45,030 nucleotides of DNA from a virus: positions 1 to 45,030 of the IMG/VR virus record IMGVR_UViG_3300012000_000035; one strand, written 5' to 3'. How positions within the stretch are numbered: position 1 is the stretch's first letter; every line of letters begins with the position of its first letter. The notes below the pieces were generated by a model. It did not search any database and was not told the DNA's origin. It saw only the letters and a list, made by a program, of their open reading frames with translations. Positions 1 to 6,879 of the stretch are shown here, one piece after another. The position numbers and the translations under genes were made by a program.

Positions 1-204
1 GTTTCGGTTTCTGTAACCATAACCGTCACCGAAACCGAAACCGTTACCGAAACCGATACTGAAACCATAACCGGAACCGAAACCGTTACCGAAACCGATA
101 CTGAAACCATAACCGGAACCGAAACCGAAACCGTCACCGAAACCACAACCGTCACCGAAACCGCAACCGTCACCGGAACCAACGGGATAGAAGTATTCAG
201 TCAT
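1..204 (-). CDS. Glycine-rich repeat protein, copy 2 (3' end cut by window edge)
   Basis: The reading frame opens at ATG 204 and runs off the left edge without a stop. It begins MTEYFYPVGSG, almost the same as the gene just upstream, and then consists of alternating Gly with Phe, Tyr, Asp, Ser or Cys, encoded by GGT plus one variable codon. An AGGAGA ribosome site lies directly before the ATG and overlaps the end of the upstream copy. At the very edge the hexamer array switches orientation (codons AGA AAC CGA AAC), so the end of the protein is unknown. Function is not recognised. The tandem duplication is seen directly; a structural or adhesive role is only a guess from composition. Confidence 0.75.
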   Translation of the reverse strand, partial: MTEYFYPVGSGDGCGFGDGCGFGDGFGFGSGYGFSIGFGNGFGSGYGFSIGFGNGFGFGDGYGYRNRN

Positions 205-205
205 A

Positions 206-463
206 TTAGGTTCTCCTACGAGTTCTTGTGGATATTGTACCGTAACCATAACCGTCACCGGAACCATAACCGTCACCGTAACCGTAACCGTTATCGAAAC
301 TGTAACCGAAACTGTAACCATAACCGTCACCGAAACCGAAACCGTTACCGAAACCGATACTGAAACCATAACCGTAACCGTTACCGTTACCGTAACCGTC
401 ACCGTAACCGTAACCGTCACCATAACCGTAACCGTTACCAACGGGATAGAAGTATTCAGTCAT
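206..463 (-). CDS. Glycine-rich repeat protein, copy 1
   Basis: An 85-aa protein starting MTEYFYPVGNG and then made of Gly-Tyr, Gly-Phe, Gly-Asp and Gly-Asn dipeptides, ending in a basic tail (TISTRTRRRT). The DNA is a degenerate hexanucleotide array (GGTTAY, GGTTTC, GGTGAC). Its stop codon lies 2 nt before the start of copy 2, so the pair is a tandem duplication in one transcript. No signal peptide or known domain is visible. Gly-rich segments of this kind can pack as polyglycine-type sheets in phage adhesins, but this protein lacks the flanking domains that would prove that. Its own array could change length by slippage. Confidence 0.75.
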   Translation of the reverse strand: MTEYFYPVGNGYGYGDGYGYGDGYGNGNGYGYGFSIGFGNGFGFGDGYGYSFGYSFDNGYGYGDGYGSGDGYGYGTISTRTRRRT

Positions 464-475
464 AAAACCTCCAAT

Positions 476-500
476 AAAAAAAGGGAGGGATTAACCCTCC
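476..500 (-). terminator. Rho-independent terminator after the HNH gene
   Basis: On the minus strand GGAGGG and CCCTCC form a perfect 6-bp stem around a 5-nt loop, followed by a C and seven T residues. It lies between the HNH endonuclease and the glycine-rich pair, so it would end the HNH transcript; no clear new promoter is visible before copy 1. Confidence 0.85.
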
Positions 501-523
501 TAGGAAAAATAATTGTTTATATG

Positions 524-1132
524 TTATGGTTTTTTATATAAACCCAAATTCAAAGCATCGGTTGGTTCTCTTCCTAATTTTTGAACTCGTGCTTTTATTG
601 TATCAGCAGAAATCTCAACATTTTCTGCCCAGTCGTGAATGGATTTTGTTTCACCATCTATAGTTAGTTTGACTGAGCAACGTTTGTTTCTTGCTTGTTC
701 AGATGGAGAAGACCATTTACAATTTTGTGGTTCATAGTTGCCATCAACATCAATCCGGTCGAGAGAATAATCGGGAAATGGGCATATACCCATATCAGAA
801 AAAAAGTTTTCAAAGGAATTAACCCACCTGTCGCAAACTGAAATCCCCCTACCACCATAAGATTGGTAGTCAAAATTTGATTTGTTCAAGCATCTTTGTT
901 TCATATGCATCCATGCATTATACTCCTTTGTTTTGCTTTTTCCATGTGTTTTGTTTTTTGTCTCCCTTTGTAAACACCCACAAGATTGAATTTTCTTGCT
1001 TGTAACATGGTCTGCTCTAACTGTTTTTTGATTTCCACAAGAACAAATGCAACTGAGATAAGTTCTCTTACCAACCTTAGTTGCATCTATTATGGTAAGA
1101 CGACCATAACATTTGTTCTTGTAATCCTTCAT
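524..1132 (-). CDS. HNH homing endonuclease with N-terminal zinc motif
   Basis: A 202-aa protein of the phage HNH family. The N-terminus has a cysteine cluster (C28, C30, C32, then C51 and C53 in SCGC) like a small zinc ribbon. The catalytic region carries YGGRGI near residues 92-97 and LDRIDVDGNYEP near 124-135, the typical signature of this HNH subgroup. The last 45 residues (IDGETKSIHDWAEN onward) look like a small helix-turn-helix DNA-binding domain. Such proteins nick or cut DNA to promote spread of their own gene. The start codon overlaps the stop of the upstream gene (ATGA), so translation is probably coupled, and a strong terminator follows. No intron is evident, so it looks free-standing. 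Confidence 0.85.
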   Translation of the reverse strand: MKDYKNKCYGRLTIIDATKVGKRTYLSCICSCGNQKTVRADHVTSKKIQSCGCLQRETKNKTHGKSKTKEYNAWMHMKQRCLNKSNFDYQSYGGRGISVCDRWVNSFENFFSDMGICPFPDYSLDRIDVDGNYEPQNCKWSSPSEQARNKRCSVKLTIDGETKSIHDWAENVEISADTIKARVQKLGREPTDALNLGLYKKP

Positions 1133-1467
1133 TCACTCCATCCGTCAGGCACAGGAACAGTGAAGATTACGGAACCAGAAGGAACACGAATGGGATACGG
1201 AGAAGTTTTCAGGGTTACTTTGCTATCTTTGGGATTTGCAAGAACACCAGTGAAACCAATGCTTTCCCAACGGAAAACGTGAATGGCATTGTGAATGATG
1301 AGGTCTTTGGTGACTTCATCAGTCTCAACATCACCGGCAAAAATCCATCCTCGATCTACGACGACCACGGCACGATTACCGGAAGGAACAGAAGGAGCAG
1401 ACCCAACTGGTGCATACTGAACACCATTGATTTCGATGGTCGAAAGAGAAGCGTTAACAGAATTCAT
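1129..1467 (-). CDS. Conserved small phage protein, unknown function
   Basis: A 112-aa protein, MNSVNASLSTIEINGVQYAP at the start, rich in Val, Ser and Pro with predicted beta character. The stretch IEINGVQYAPVG resembles short phage proteins of unknown role; I do not recognise a named family. It is the first gene behind a TATAAT box at 1493-1498. Its 3' end overlaps the start of the HNH gene by ATGA, so the HNH gene sits exactly at its end. Confidence 0.7.
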   Translation of the reverse strand: MNSVNASLSTIEINGVQYAPVGSAPSVPSGNRAVVVVDRGWIFAGDVETDEVTKDLIIHNAIHVFRWESIGFTGVLANPKDSKVTLKTSPYPIRVPSGSVIFTVPVPDGWSE

Positions 1468-1492
1468 AATGTGTTTGTTTGTTTACTAGAGT

Positions 1493-1550
1493 ATTATAGG
1501 GTAAATTGGTTAGGAGTGGGGGAGGTCTTGTGCCAGTTGTTCAAGTGTCT
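1493..1550 (-). promoter_or_regulatory. Composite intergenic module 1 (box plus TATAAT)
   Basis: The minus strand reads CACTTGAACAACTGGCACAAG at 1550-1530, then about 30 nt, then TATAAT at 1498-1493 ahead of the gene starting at 1467. This copy has kept the box and the -10 but lost the clear hairpin seen in other copies, so it is a degenerate member. Confidence 0.6.
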
Positions 1551-1553
1551 TTT

Positions 1554-1730
1554 TTAGTCATTTTTTATACTGCGAAGTTTTTCATATCGTTTCCGAACAT
1601 CATCGTATCTTTTCCGAACATCCTCATAAGATTTAATAGTATGCTGATGATTGAAGGAGTTTGCAATTGTATGAAATCCTTCTCCAATAGTAGCAAATCC
1701 CATAGAAATGTATTTGAAGAAGTTAGTCAT
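1554..1730 (-). CDS. Small charged protein, unknown function (58 aa)
   Basis: The frame runs from ATG 1730 to TAA 1554 and encodes 58 residues. A strong GGAGG ribosome site lies 7 nt before the start, which also overlaps the stop of the upstream gene. The C-terminal half contains two near repeats, YEDVRKRYDD and VRKRYEK, that should form an amphipathic helix. Nothing identifies a function. It is the last gene before the module at 1493-1550. Confidence 0.7.
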   Translation of the reverse strand: MTNFFKYISMGFATIGEGFHTIANSFNHQHTIKSYEDVRKRYDDVRKRYEKLRSIKND

Positions 1731-2005
1731 TTATTTCCTCCCTCCCAACAGTTGTTCTCACAATTCCAATGCCGACTATCATAAAATCTATAGTCAATAT
1801 TCCAACCAAAAAGTCCAATATCAAAACCAAAACCTGCGTGGTCTTGTCTCATAGTATAATCAAAGGTAAATCCAATAATGGAACTGGTTTTACAAATACT
1901 CAAATCCCAAAACTTATGAGGATTCCAAGTTTTTCCAGTTTTCTCATAAACAGCAGAGAACCTGTTTGAGAATGGATTTGATAGTGACAGTGAAAGATAA
2001 ATCAT
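1727..2005 (-). CDS. Conserved cyanophage-type protein, unknown function
   Basis: A 92-aa protein with a hydrophilic N-terminus and a conserved-looking aromatic core (MRQDHAGFGFDIGLFGWNID), followed by a Cys/Trp-rich tail (HWNCENNCWEGG). The core resembles small conserved proteins I associate with T4-like cyanophages, but no function is known to me. It sits between two small genes with 4-nt overlap downstream and a 3-nt gap upstream, so all three are probably one operon. Confidence 0.7.
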   Translation of the reverse strand: MIYLSLSLSNPFSNRFSAVYEKTGKTWNPHKFWDLSICKTSSIIGFTFDYTMRQDHAGFGFDIGLFGWNIDYRFYDSRHWNCENNCWEGGNK

Positions 2006-2008
2006 TCT

Positions 2009-2236
2009 TCATTCTCCACAAAGTTTAAGTGCCGAAACTTTTTCGTGAGTTGTATTCATACCATAAGGATCTACCTCTTCGTGTTTCCCGTACCACCAAG
2101 AACTGTTATAGTTCAAATAAATTTCCATTTCTTCAAAACAACTAACATCATCTACTCCACCTTCATAACCACGAACAACTACTCTCAAATCTTGTGGATA
2201 CTCTTTAAGTTTTTCAATCAGTTCAGCAATAGTCAT
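2009..2236 (-). CDS. Small conserved phage protein, unknown function (75 aa)
   Basis: Begins MTIAELIEKLKEYPQDLRV, a motif common in small phage and bacterial proteins in which an N-terminal helix precedes a beta-rich body. The middle has WWYGKHEEVDPYG. No catalytic motif is visible. It is the first gene behind the strong promoter module at 2267-2320 and leads the operon 2236-1554. Confidence 0.75.
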   Translation of the reverse strand: MTIAELIEKLKEYPQDLRVVVRGYEGGVDDVSCFEEMEIYLNYNSSWWYGKHEEVDPYGMNTTHEKVSALKLCGE

Positions 2237-2266
2237 TTTTCATAAGGAGTTTTGTATCATAAGGTC

Positions 2267-2320
2267 ATTATACTACAAAGAGCACCTGAGTTCAAGTGCT
2301 CTTGTGCCAGTTCGTCAGGT
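2267..2320 (-). promoter_or_regulatory. Composite intergenic module 2 (terminator hairpin plus sigma70 promoter)
   Basis: The minus strand carries the box CTGACGAACTGGCACA, then an AGAGCAC/GTGCTCT hairpin followed by TTTG, and TATAAT at 2272-2267. TTGAAC (2295-2290) lies in the hairpin loop region exactly 17 bp from the -10. It can end the RTX gene transcript and start the 2236 operon. Confidence 0.85.
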
Positions 2321-2331
2321 GGTTTTACACA

Positions 2332-4341
2332 TCAAATTACAGTAAGATTTGAAAGATTTCCAGAATATCCAGTAATTTCAATCACACAATCTTTGTCTTT
2401 ATTGTATCCAGAAATTCCATCGTCAACTCCAAGAAAAGTTCTTTTTCCATATGTAAACACAAATACACTATCCTTTGTAAATTTTGAATTCAATGCAGAA
2501 ATAACATTATCATATGAAAATGAATTATAGGCAACTGACAATTTACCAATATTTGTTGCTTTTCTAACTGTATTTCCACAAACATCAATAGTATCCGTAC
2601 CAATTTCAAGTCCAGTTATTTTATCAAACATAGGGTCAGTGTGAGTTTTTCCATTCACTGCATAAGTGTTTTTATTAATAGATGCAGATCCAATATCAAA
2701 TACAAAAGTATCTCTTCCCAATCCTCCATCTAAAACATCATTTCCACCATTACCAATAAGAATGTCATCTCCCTCTTTTCCTTCAATTACATTATTACAA
2801 TTGTTTCCAATAAGAACATTATTCAAACTATTTCCAATTGCATAATATTCTGATGATTGATTTTGAAAATATGAAATCAAAGTAAGATTTTCAACATTTG
2901 AAGGCAAAATATATCCAGAATTGGAATATACAGTATCATTTCCTTCATTTTCCAATTCCACTACAACATCATCATCTGATTGCACATAATAGGTATCATC
3001 ACCCTTTCCACCAATCAAACGATCACTATAGATATAAATGTTATTTTGATCAAAAGAAGAAGGTCCAGAATACTTAAAACTACAACCACCATTCAAAATA
3101 TTATTTCCCGAGTTTCCTATCAATACATTACTTTTGTAATTTCCGGTTGCATTTAGATTTGAATTTCCAGTTAAAGTAATGTTTTCAATTTCATAACGAT
3201 ATTTGGAAGTTAGGTAATAATTTACACTAGAAATTACAGTATCATTTCCTCCATTTACATATTCTAATACATCGTCATTCAGATTATCAACAATGTAAGT
3301 ATCGTTACCAAGTCCACCGATCATTGTGTCGGAACCTTGTTTTCCATCAATAATATTATTTCCAGAATTTCCGGTAATTTTATTATTCAAAGAATTTCCA
3401 GTTCCATTTAAATTTGACGATCCAGTTAGAGTTAGATTTTCAAGATAATCCCCCAAAATCCAATCAATACTGGATTCAACTAAATCGATACTTGTATCTA
3501 AAGAATTTTTATTTTTATTTTCCCTTTCAATAATAATATCTTTTACATTATCAACAATATAAGTGTTGCTTCTTCCAACTGTTCCGATTAATGTATCTTC
3601 ACCAACCCCACCATCCAAAATATAAGAATATGCACCGTCAATAACATTATTCAGTGAGTTGCCAATTAATTTGTTAACACCAAATGACGTTGAAACTACA
3701 TTTTCGACATTATCAGGCAAAGTATAAAGATTTAAATTCACATTAACAATTATAGTATCAATACCCTCATTTACATTTTCAACTACAATATCATAAGTTG
3801 AATCGACAGTATAGGTATCATTTCCTTTACCTCCAAACATAGCATCATTACCCTTTCCCCCATCAATTTTATTATCAAAGGAATTTCCGACCAATGTATT
3901 ATTTCCAGTGTTTCCAAACAAATCAATTTTACTCAGATATAGAGAAGCACTGGCATTCGTGTTTGAAGAACCGTCTAAAATAACACTATTAATTTTGTAA
4001 TCATCAGAATATAGATAAAAAGTATCTTCAGAAATTGAAGAATTGAAAACAATTATCGAATCATAAGAAGCATTAATTCTAATATTTTTTCTTTGATTTG
4101 AATTATCAAAATAATATACCGTAGGAGCAGAAGTGCCAGTTATACTAAGCAATTTATTCTTGGAAATTTCCTCTACATAACTTCCAGGAATATATCTACC
4201 ATAAGTAGAACTGAATTTTGCATTATAATCATCTACTTCACTCCAGATATAAGAAATAAAACCAGAATACTGATATGGAGTTGGTTTTATCGGATAAAGA
4301 ATTTCTACAGTGTAGAAATTGTTGGTGTAGGAGATTTTCAT
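2332..4341 (-). CDS. RTX-type calcium-binding repeat protein
   Basis: A 669-aa protein with clusters of hemolysin-type Ca2+-binding nonapeptides (GGKGNDTYTVD, GGLGNDTYIVD, GGKGDDTYYV, GGLGRDTFVFD) alternating with segments of the form ENLTLTGSSNLNGTGN and LIGNSGNN. The arrangement resembles bacterial secreted RTX proteins and the C-terminal half of serralysins. The final ~130 residues after GGLGRDTFVFD (DKITGLEIGTDTIDV) match the usual RTX C-terminal cap. The first ~100 residues show no protease, lipase or phage-fibre domain and no signal peptide. Calcium binding is well supported by the motifs; the role in a phage is unknown, with adhesin, tail appendage or acquired host gene all possible. 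It has its own promoter (4377-4431) and a terminator module behind it. Confidence 0.88.
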   Translation of the reverse strand: MKISYTNNFYTVEILYPIKPTPYQYSGFISYIWSEVDDYNAKFSSTYGRYIPGSYVEEISKNKLLSITGTSAPTVYYFDNSNQRKNIRINASYDSIIVFNSSISEDTFYLYSDDYKINSVILDGSSNTNASASLYLSKIDLFGNTGNNTLVGNSFDNKIDGGKGNDAMFGGKGNDTYTVDSTYDIVVENVNEGIDTIIVNVNLNLYTLPDNVENVVSTSFGVNKLIGNSLNNVIDGAYSYILDGGVGEDTLIGTVGRSNTYIVDNVKDIIIERENKNKNSLDTSIDLVESSIDWILGDYLENLTLTGSSNLNGTGNSLNNKITGNSGNNIIDGKQGSDTMIGGLGNDTYIVDNLNDDVLEYVNGGNDTVISSVNYYLTSKYRYEIENITLTGNSNLNATGNYKSNVLIGNSGNNILNGGCSFKYSGPSSFDQNNIYIYSDRLIGGKGDDTYYVQSDDDVVVELENEGNDTVYSNSGYILPSNVENLTLISYFQNQSSEYYAIGNSLNNVLIGNNCNNVIEGKEGDDILIGNGGNDVLDGGLGRDTFVFDIGSASINKNTYAVNGKTHTDPMFDKITGLEIGTDTIDVCGNTVRKATNIGKLSVAYNSFSYDNVISALNSKFTKDSVFVFTYGKRTFLGVDDGISGYNKDKDCVIEITGYSGNLSNLTVI

Positions 4342-4376
4342 TGATTTTAGGAATTTGAGTTTTTACCTATGAGGTC

Positions 4377-4431
4377 ATTATACGGCAAAGAGCACCTGAG
4401 TTCAAGTGCTCTTGTGCCAGTTCGTCAAGTG
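4377..4431 (-). promoter_or_regulatory. Composite intergenic module 3 (terminator hairpin plus sigma70 promoter)
   Basis: The same layout as module 2, almost base for base. The ACTTGA of the box supplies the stop codon of the upstream gene. An AGAGCAC/GTGCTCT hairpin follows, then TTGAAC (4405-4400), a 17-bp spacer and TATAAT (4382-4377), 36 nt before the RTX start codon. Confidence 0.85.
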
Positions 4432-4961
4432 GATTTCCATTCAAGGTTCAAAAGTAATTTTGAAAAATATCTCACAATACGATTTGGTTTCTTATCAAGA
4501 TAATACCTGAAGGTTCCCACAGCATAATATCCTGCACTATTACTCATAGAATTAATCGCAAAATTGCTACTACAAATATCACTGTTAATTTTAATTTCTG
4601 ACCCTTTAAGTGCAGAGTAATTTAATGTAATTTTTTTTCTGAAACTGCCGTGTTCCTTCGCATACTCAAAATCATCTTCTTGTTGTTTGCAGAATTGATT
4701 ATAACGATACTCAGCACCACATCTAGACATATCAAAATTTTTCTTAGTTTTCACCAAGAGTTTATCAAACTTCTTATCAAGTTCTTTCTGGTAATATTCA
4801 ATACCTTTGGGTTCTTCTGGAAAATCCAGATAAGGTTTGATTACATCAAAATACTCATAATTTTCAATATAATAAAAGGCACCACAAACATAAGGAAGAA
4901 TACTTTGAGGTGCTTTTTTAAGTTTGTTTGGATTGAGTTTGTATCCTATTTTTTCGGTCAT
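4425..4961 (-). CDS. Hypothetical protein (178 aa)
   Basis: A Lys/Tyr-rich soluble protein starting MTEKIGYKLNPNKLKKAP. Residues around 33-50 read NYEYFDVIKPYLDFPEE, and a closely similar stretch recurs in the tiny ORF at 5768-5842 on the other side of the GIY-YIG gene. No known domain is recognised. Its stop codon lies inside the module that starts the RTX gene, and module 4 lies before its own start. Confidence 0.7.
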   Translation of the reverse strand: MTEKIGYKLNPNKLKKAPQSILPYVCGAFYYIENYEYFDVIKPYLDFPEEPKGIEYYQKELDKKFDKLLVKTKKNFDMSRCGAEYRYNQFCKQQEDDFEYAKEHGSFRKKITLNYSALKGSEIKINSDICSSNFAINSMSNSAGYYAVGTFRYYLDKKPNRIVRYFSKLLLNLEWKST

Positions 4962-4984
4962 AAGGTTTCTATGGTTATGAAGTC

Positions 4985-5041
4985 ATTATACAAGAAAAGG
5001 CACCTGATTTCAAGTGCCCTTATGCCAGTTCTTGAAGTGTC
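4985..5041 (-). promoter_or_regulatory. Composite intergenic module 4 (terminator hairpin plus sigma70 promoter)
   Basis: The box AAGAACTGGCATAAG is followed by GGCACTTGA/TCAGGTGCC, a 9-bp stem with TTTTC behind it. TTGAAA (5013-5008), a 17-bp spacer and TATAAT (4990-4985) overlap that hairpin. It follows GIY-YIG gene 1 and drives the gene starting at 4961. Confidence 0.87.
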
Positions 5042-5666
5042 ATTTTTTCATCCTTCCAGGAAACCAACCATTGCCAGGACATTCTACGACAAATTTTGTA
5101 TTACCACAACCATCGTTCCACCATTTTTTACCGTAAGCAGGAGATTCTTTACCTCTTTTACCATATTGTGGATGATTTTTTCCCGCACATTTACCTTTCT
5201 GTGCCTCACTCATTTTTCTTTTGGTTTCTTCAGATAAAGTTTTACCTTTATGTGCTTCACTCATTTTCTTTTTGGTTTCTTGTGAATGAGTTCTGCCTTT
5301 ACTTGCTTTCCCTATTTTCTTTCTGGTTTCTTCTGATGGGTTTTTCTTTGTTTCACTCATCTTTCTTCTTGTTTCTTCACTTCTAACAACACCAGAAGAA
5401 CCTTCACCTCCATTAGTTTTATTATGAAGAATACCAGTTCCTAAATCCTTTCTACCAAAGACAGCAATCATATAGACCTCGTGTCTAAATGCTTCTTCCT
5501 CGGTTAAGTTTTGTTTTAGAATAAGTATTCTTGATTTATTCTTTGGGGGTCTTATTTCACTTTTATTTTTATAATATGCCCGATTACCTCCCCCCTTACC
5601 AACATAGTAAGGTGTTTTATCTACCCGCAAATATGCGTAGGTATAAAATCTGTATGGATTTACCAT
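5040..5666 (-). CDS. GIY-YIG homing endonuclease 1 with NUMOD3 repeats
   Basis: A 208-aa protein. The GIY-YIG nuclease domain spans about residues 6-95: FYTYAYLR at 7-14, YYVGKG at 20-25, Arg29, HE at 62-63 and Asn85 in NKTNGGEG are the expected active-site elements. It is followed by at least four NUMOD3-type DNA-contact repeats (SEETRRKMSE, SQETKKKMSE, SEETKRKMSE) and a C-terminal KKWWNDG...CPGNGW motif shared with copies 3 and 4. The start at MVNPYRF matches copy 2. A late promoter inside an inverted-repeat leader lies upstream. It is free-standing, not in an intron. Confidence 0.92.
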   Translation of the reverse strand: MVNPYRFYTYAYLRVDKTPYYVGKGGGNRAYYKNKSEIRPPKNKSRILILKQNLTEEEAFRHEVYMIAVFGRKDLGTGILHNKTNGGEGSSGVVRSEETRRKMSETKKNPSEETRKKIGKASKGRTHSQETKKKMSEAHKGKTLSEETKRKMSEAQKGKCAGKNHPQYGKRGKESPAYGKKWWNDGCGNTKFVVECPGNGWFPGRMKK

Positions 5667-5676
5667 TTCTATTCTA

Positions 5677-5770
5677 TTAAGACGGCATTATTATTTATAA
5701 TAGAAAAGGTGCCCAAAGAGCACCTAATCTTATCTGTAGAGATTGCCGTCTTAACAGATATTATTATTTA
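5677..5770 (-). promoter_or_regulatory. Nested inverted-repeat leader of GIY-YIG 1
   Basis: The arms TTAAGACGGCA (5754-5744) and TGCCGTCTTAA (5687-5677) are perfect over 11 bp. They enclose a GGTGC/GCACC hairpin with TTTTC (5724-5704), which looks like a terminator, and a T4-type late promoter TATAAATA at 5699-5692. The 3' arm ends about 10 nt before the start codon, so it could mask the ribosome site in long transcripts but not in late ones. Confidence 0.7.
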
Positions 5771-5842
5771 TGCTTCAATCTCTTCGTAATTTACATAATG
5801 TTTAATTACATCAAAATACTTATAATCTTTTCTTTTAGTCAT
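5768..5842 (-). CDS. Tiny ORF, probable fragment related to the 178-aa gene
   Basis: A 24-residue frame (ATG 5842 to TAA 5768) reading DYKYFDVIKHYVNYEE in its centre. This aligns with NYEYFDVIKPYLDFPEE near the N-terminus of the gene at 4425-4961, at DNA level too. It overlaps the preceding gene by 8 nt and its stop codon is formed by the ATAAATAAT sequence that starts the GIY-YIG leader. It looks like a broken duplicate left beside the endonuclease; whether it is translated is unknown. Confidence 0.5.
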   Translation of the reverse strand: MTKRKDYKYFDVIKHYVNYEEIEA

Positions 5843-6029
5843 CTTTCGTTACCACAAATTTAAAGGCAATATGTTCTACTGATTTGTAAGGCATAATCGT
5901 AATATTCACCACACCATTTTCAATATCTTCTGATGTGTTATTGGTCTCATCACAGATTATTCTATTTACTGGTATATTCTGATATTGTACTCTTATTTCT
6001 TCAAGAAGTATTTTTTGTTCATCAGTCAT
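5835..6029 (-). CDS. Small hypothetical protein (64 aa)
   Basis: Begins MTDEQKILLEEIRVQYQN with an N-terminal helix, then a beta-rich half ending FKFVVTKDD. No known domain. Its start codon lies 3 nt past the upstream stop, and its end overlaps the tiny fragment ORF, consistent with a tightly packed operon. Confidence 0.65.
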   Translation of the reverse strand: MTDEQKILLEEIRVQYQNIPVNRIICDETNNTSEDIENGVVNITIMPYKSVEHIAFKFVVTKDD

Positions 6030-6032
6030 CTT

Positions 6033-6470
6033 TCAAATACTCCTCATCAATAAAAACGATAATTCAGATGTATTAGGATGCATTTCTACATACTTTCTAA
6101 TACTCAGTCTTAATGTAGCAATTTCACCAACTCTATTCGGATGAGTGATATGTGAAAGTTTTTCAAGAACTTTCAAAGAAGTATTTGGGTGAACTACAAG
6201 AGCATCCTGAACGATAAACATATGACCTTCTTTCTCATATATTTCATCAAGAACATCAGTAGAAATGTGTTGATTATTCAAAGGAATTTTTACATTCTTT
6301 TGATATAATTTTCTCAAGATTTCTGGGTATTGTGTATGCCTTGCCAAAGTTCGTTGAATATCACTGCTAGTTTCATCTGCTAACATTTCTTGAATTTCTA
6401 AAGAAGGATTAAAATAAATCAGTTCTTTCTTTGAGTTTGAAGATTGTTCTCTTGTGTAAGTTTCAGTCAT
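6033..6470 (-). CDS. Protein with LRV/HEAT-like repeats (145 aa)
   Basis: Contains repeated helical units of the form ARHTQYPEILRKLYQ, VVHPNTSLKVLEKLS and EMHPNTSELSFLL, resembling leucine-rich-repeat-variant motifs (HPNTxxxVLxxLA). Such repeats normally form a protein-binding solenoid. The C-terminal bases show a second frame matching the end of a neighbouring fossil sequence at 6476-6527, so the extreme C-terminus may have shifted frame. A partner protein is not known. Confidence 0.65.
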   Translation of the reverse strand: MTETYTREQSSNSKKELIYFNPSLEIQEMLADETSSDIQRTLARHTQYPEILRKLYQKNVKIPLNNQHISTDVLDEIYEKEGHMFIVQDALVVHPNTSLKVLEKLSHITHPNRVGEIATLRLSIRKYVEMHPNTSELSFLLMRSI

Positions 6471-6523
6471 TTTTCAAATCCTTCTCATCAATAAGAATAA
6501 CAGTTTCATTAGAGTGTAGTCAG

Positions 6524-6676
6524 TCATTTGTTTTTTTCAATTACAGAAATTACTTTACGATTTGGATACTTTTCTTTCATTATATCACGAGCATTCTCAT
6601 AATCAATAGCATCCTTTACAATCTCATAATACACAGTGTTATCTGTAGTATCATAAGTTTGAACTTCATAAGTCAT
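6524..6676 (-). CDS. Small hypothetical protein (50 aa)
   Basis: The frame from ATG 6676 to TGA 6524 begins MTYEVQTYDTTDNTVYYEI and ends RKVISVIEKNK. The pattern of a short beta-rich start, a central helix (DYENARDIMKEKYP) and a final strand resembles small phage proteins such as the one at 22530-22667. It overlaps the upstream gene stop by 4 nt (ATGA). Confidence 0.6.
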   Translation of the reverse strand: MTYEVQTYDTTDNTVYYEIVKDAIDYENARDIMKEKYPNRKVISVIEKNK

Positions 6677-6879
6677 AATCCTCTGCGTGATACTTCTTCA
6701 TTTAGTTCCCAACCAGCATCGTGCCCTACTTTGAAACCTTTAGTATAACCCTCATCATAAAGTTCTCGGGCAAACTTTGCAAAGGCATCAAAGTTTCCAG
6801 AATACTCCCAACCATCATTTTCATCCCAATCTTCTTCAAAGTGTTCTTTCACAAGTTTTAGGATTTGTTCGTCAGTCAT
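6673..6879 (-). CDS. Small phage protein, MTDEQI family (68 aa)
   Basis: Starts MTDEQILKLVKEHF and has WEYSGNFDAFAKFAREL followed by DEGYTKGFKVGHDAG. The pattern (helix, W-x-Y-S-G-N, FAR, then a GY repeat) is shared with the genes at 8302-8565 and 8565-8735, so they are probably paralogues. Function is unknown. It is followed by a 4-nt overlap with the next gene. Confidence 0.7.
   Translation of the reverse strand: MTDEQILKLVKEHFEEDWDENDGWEYSGNFDAFAKFARELYDEGYTKGFKVGHDAGWELNEEVSRRGL

Noticed and set aside
1-463. Possible CRISPR array or satellite DNA in the hexanucleotide repeats
   Set aside because: The unit is 6 nt without spacers and stays in frame within two ORFs that have ribosome sites, so it is a coding repeat.
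4650-5237. Plus-strand ORF of 195 aa and similar hydrophobic plus-strand ORFs opposite the GIY-YIG genes
   Set aside because: They are mirror frames of Lys/Glu-rich coding DNA, have no ribosome sites and run against all recognised genes.
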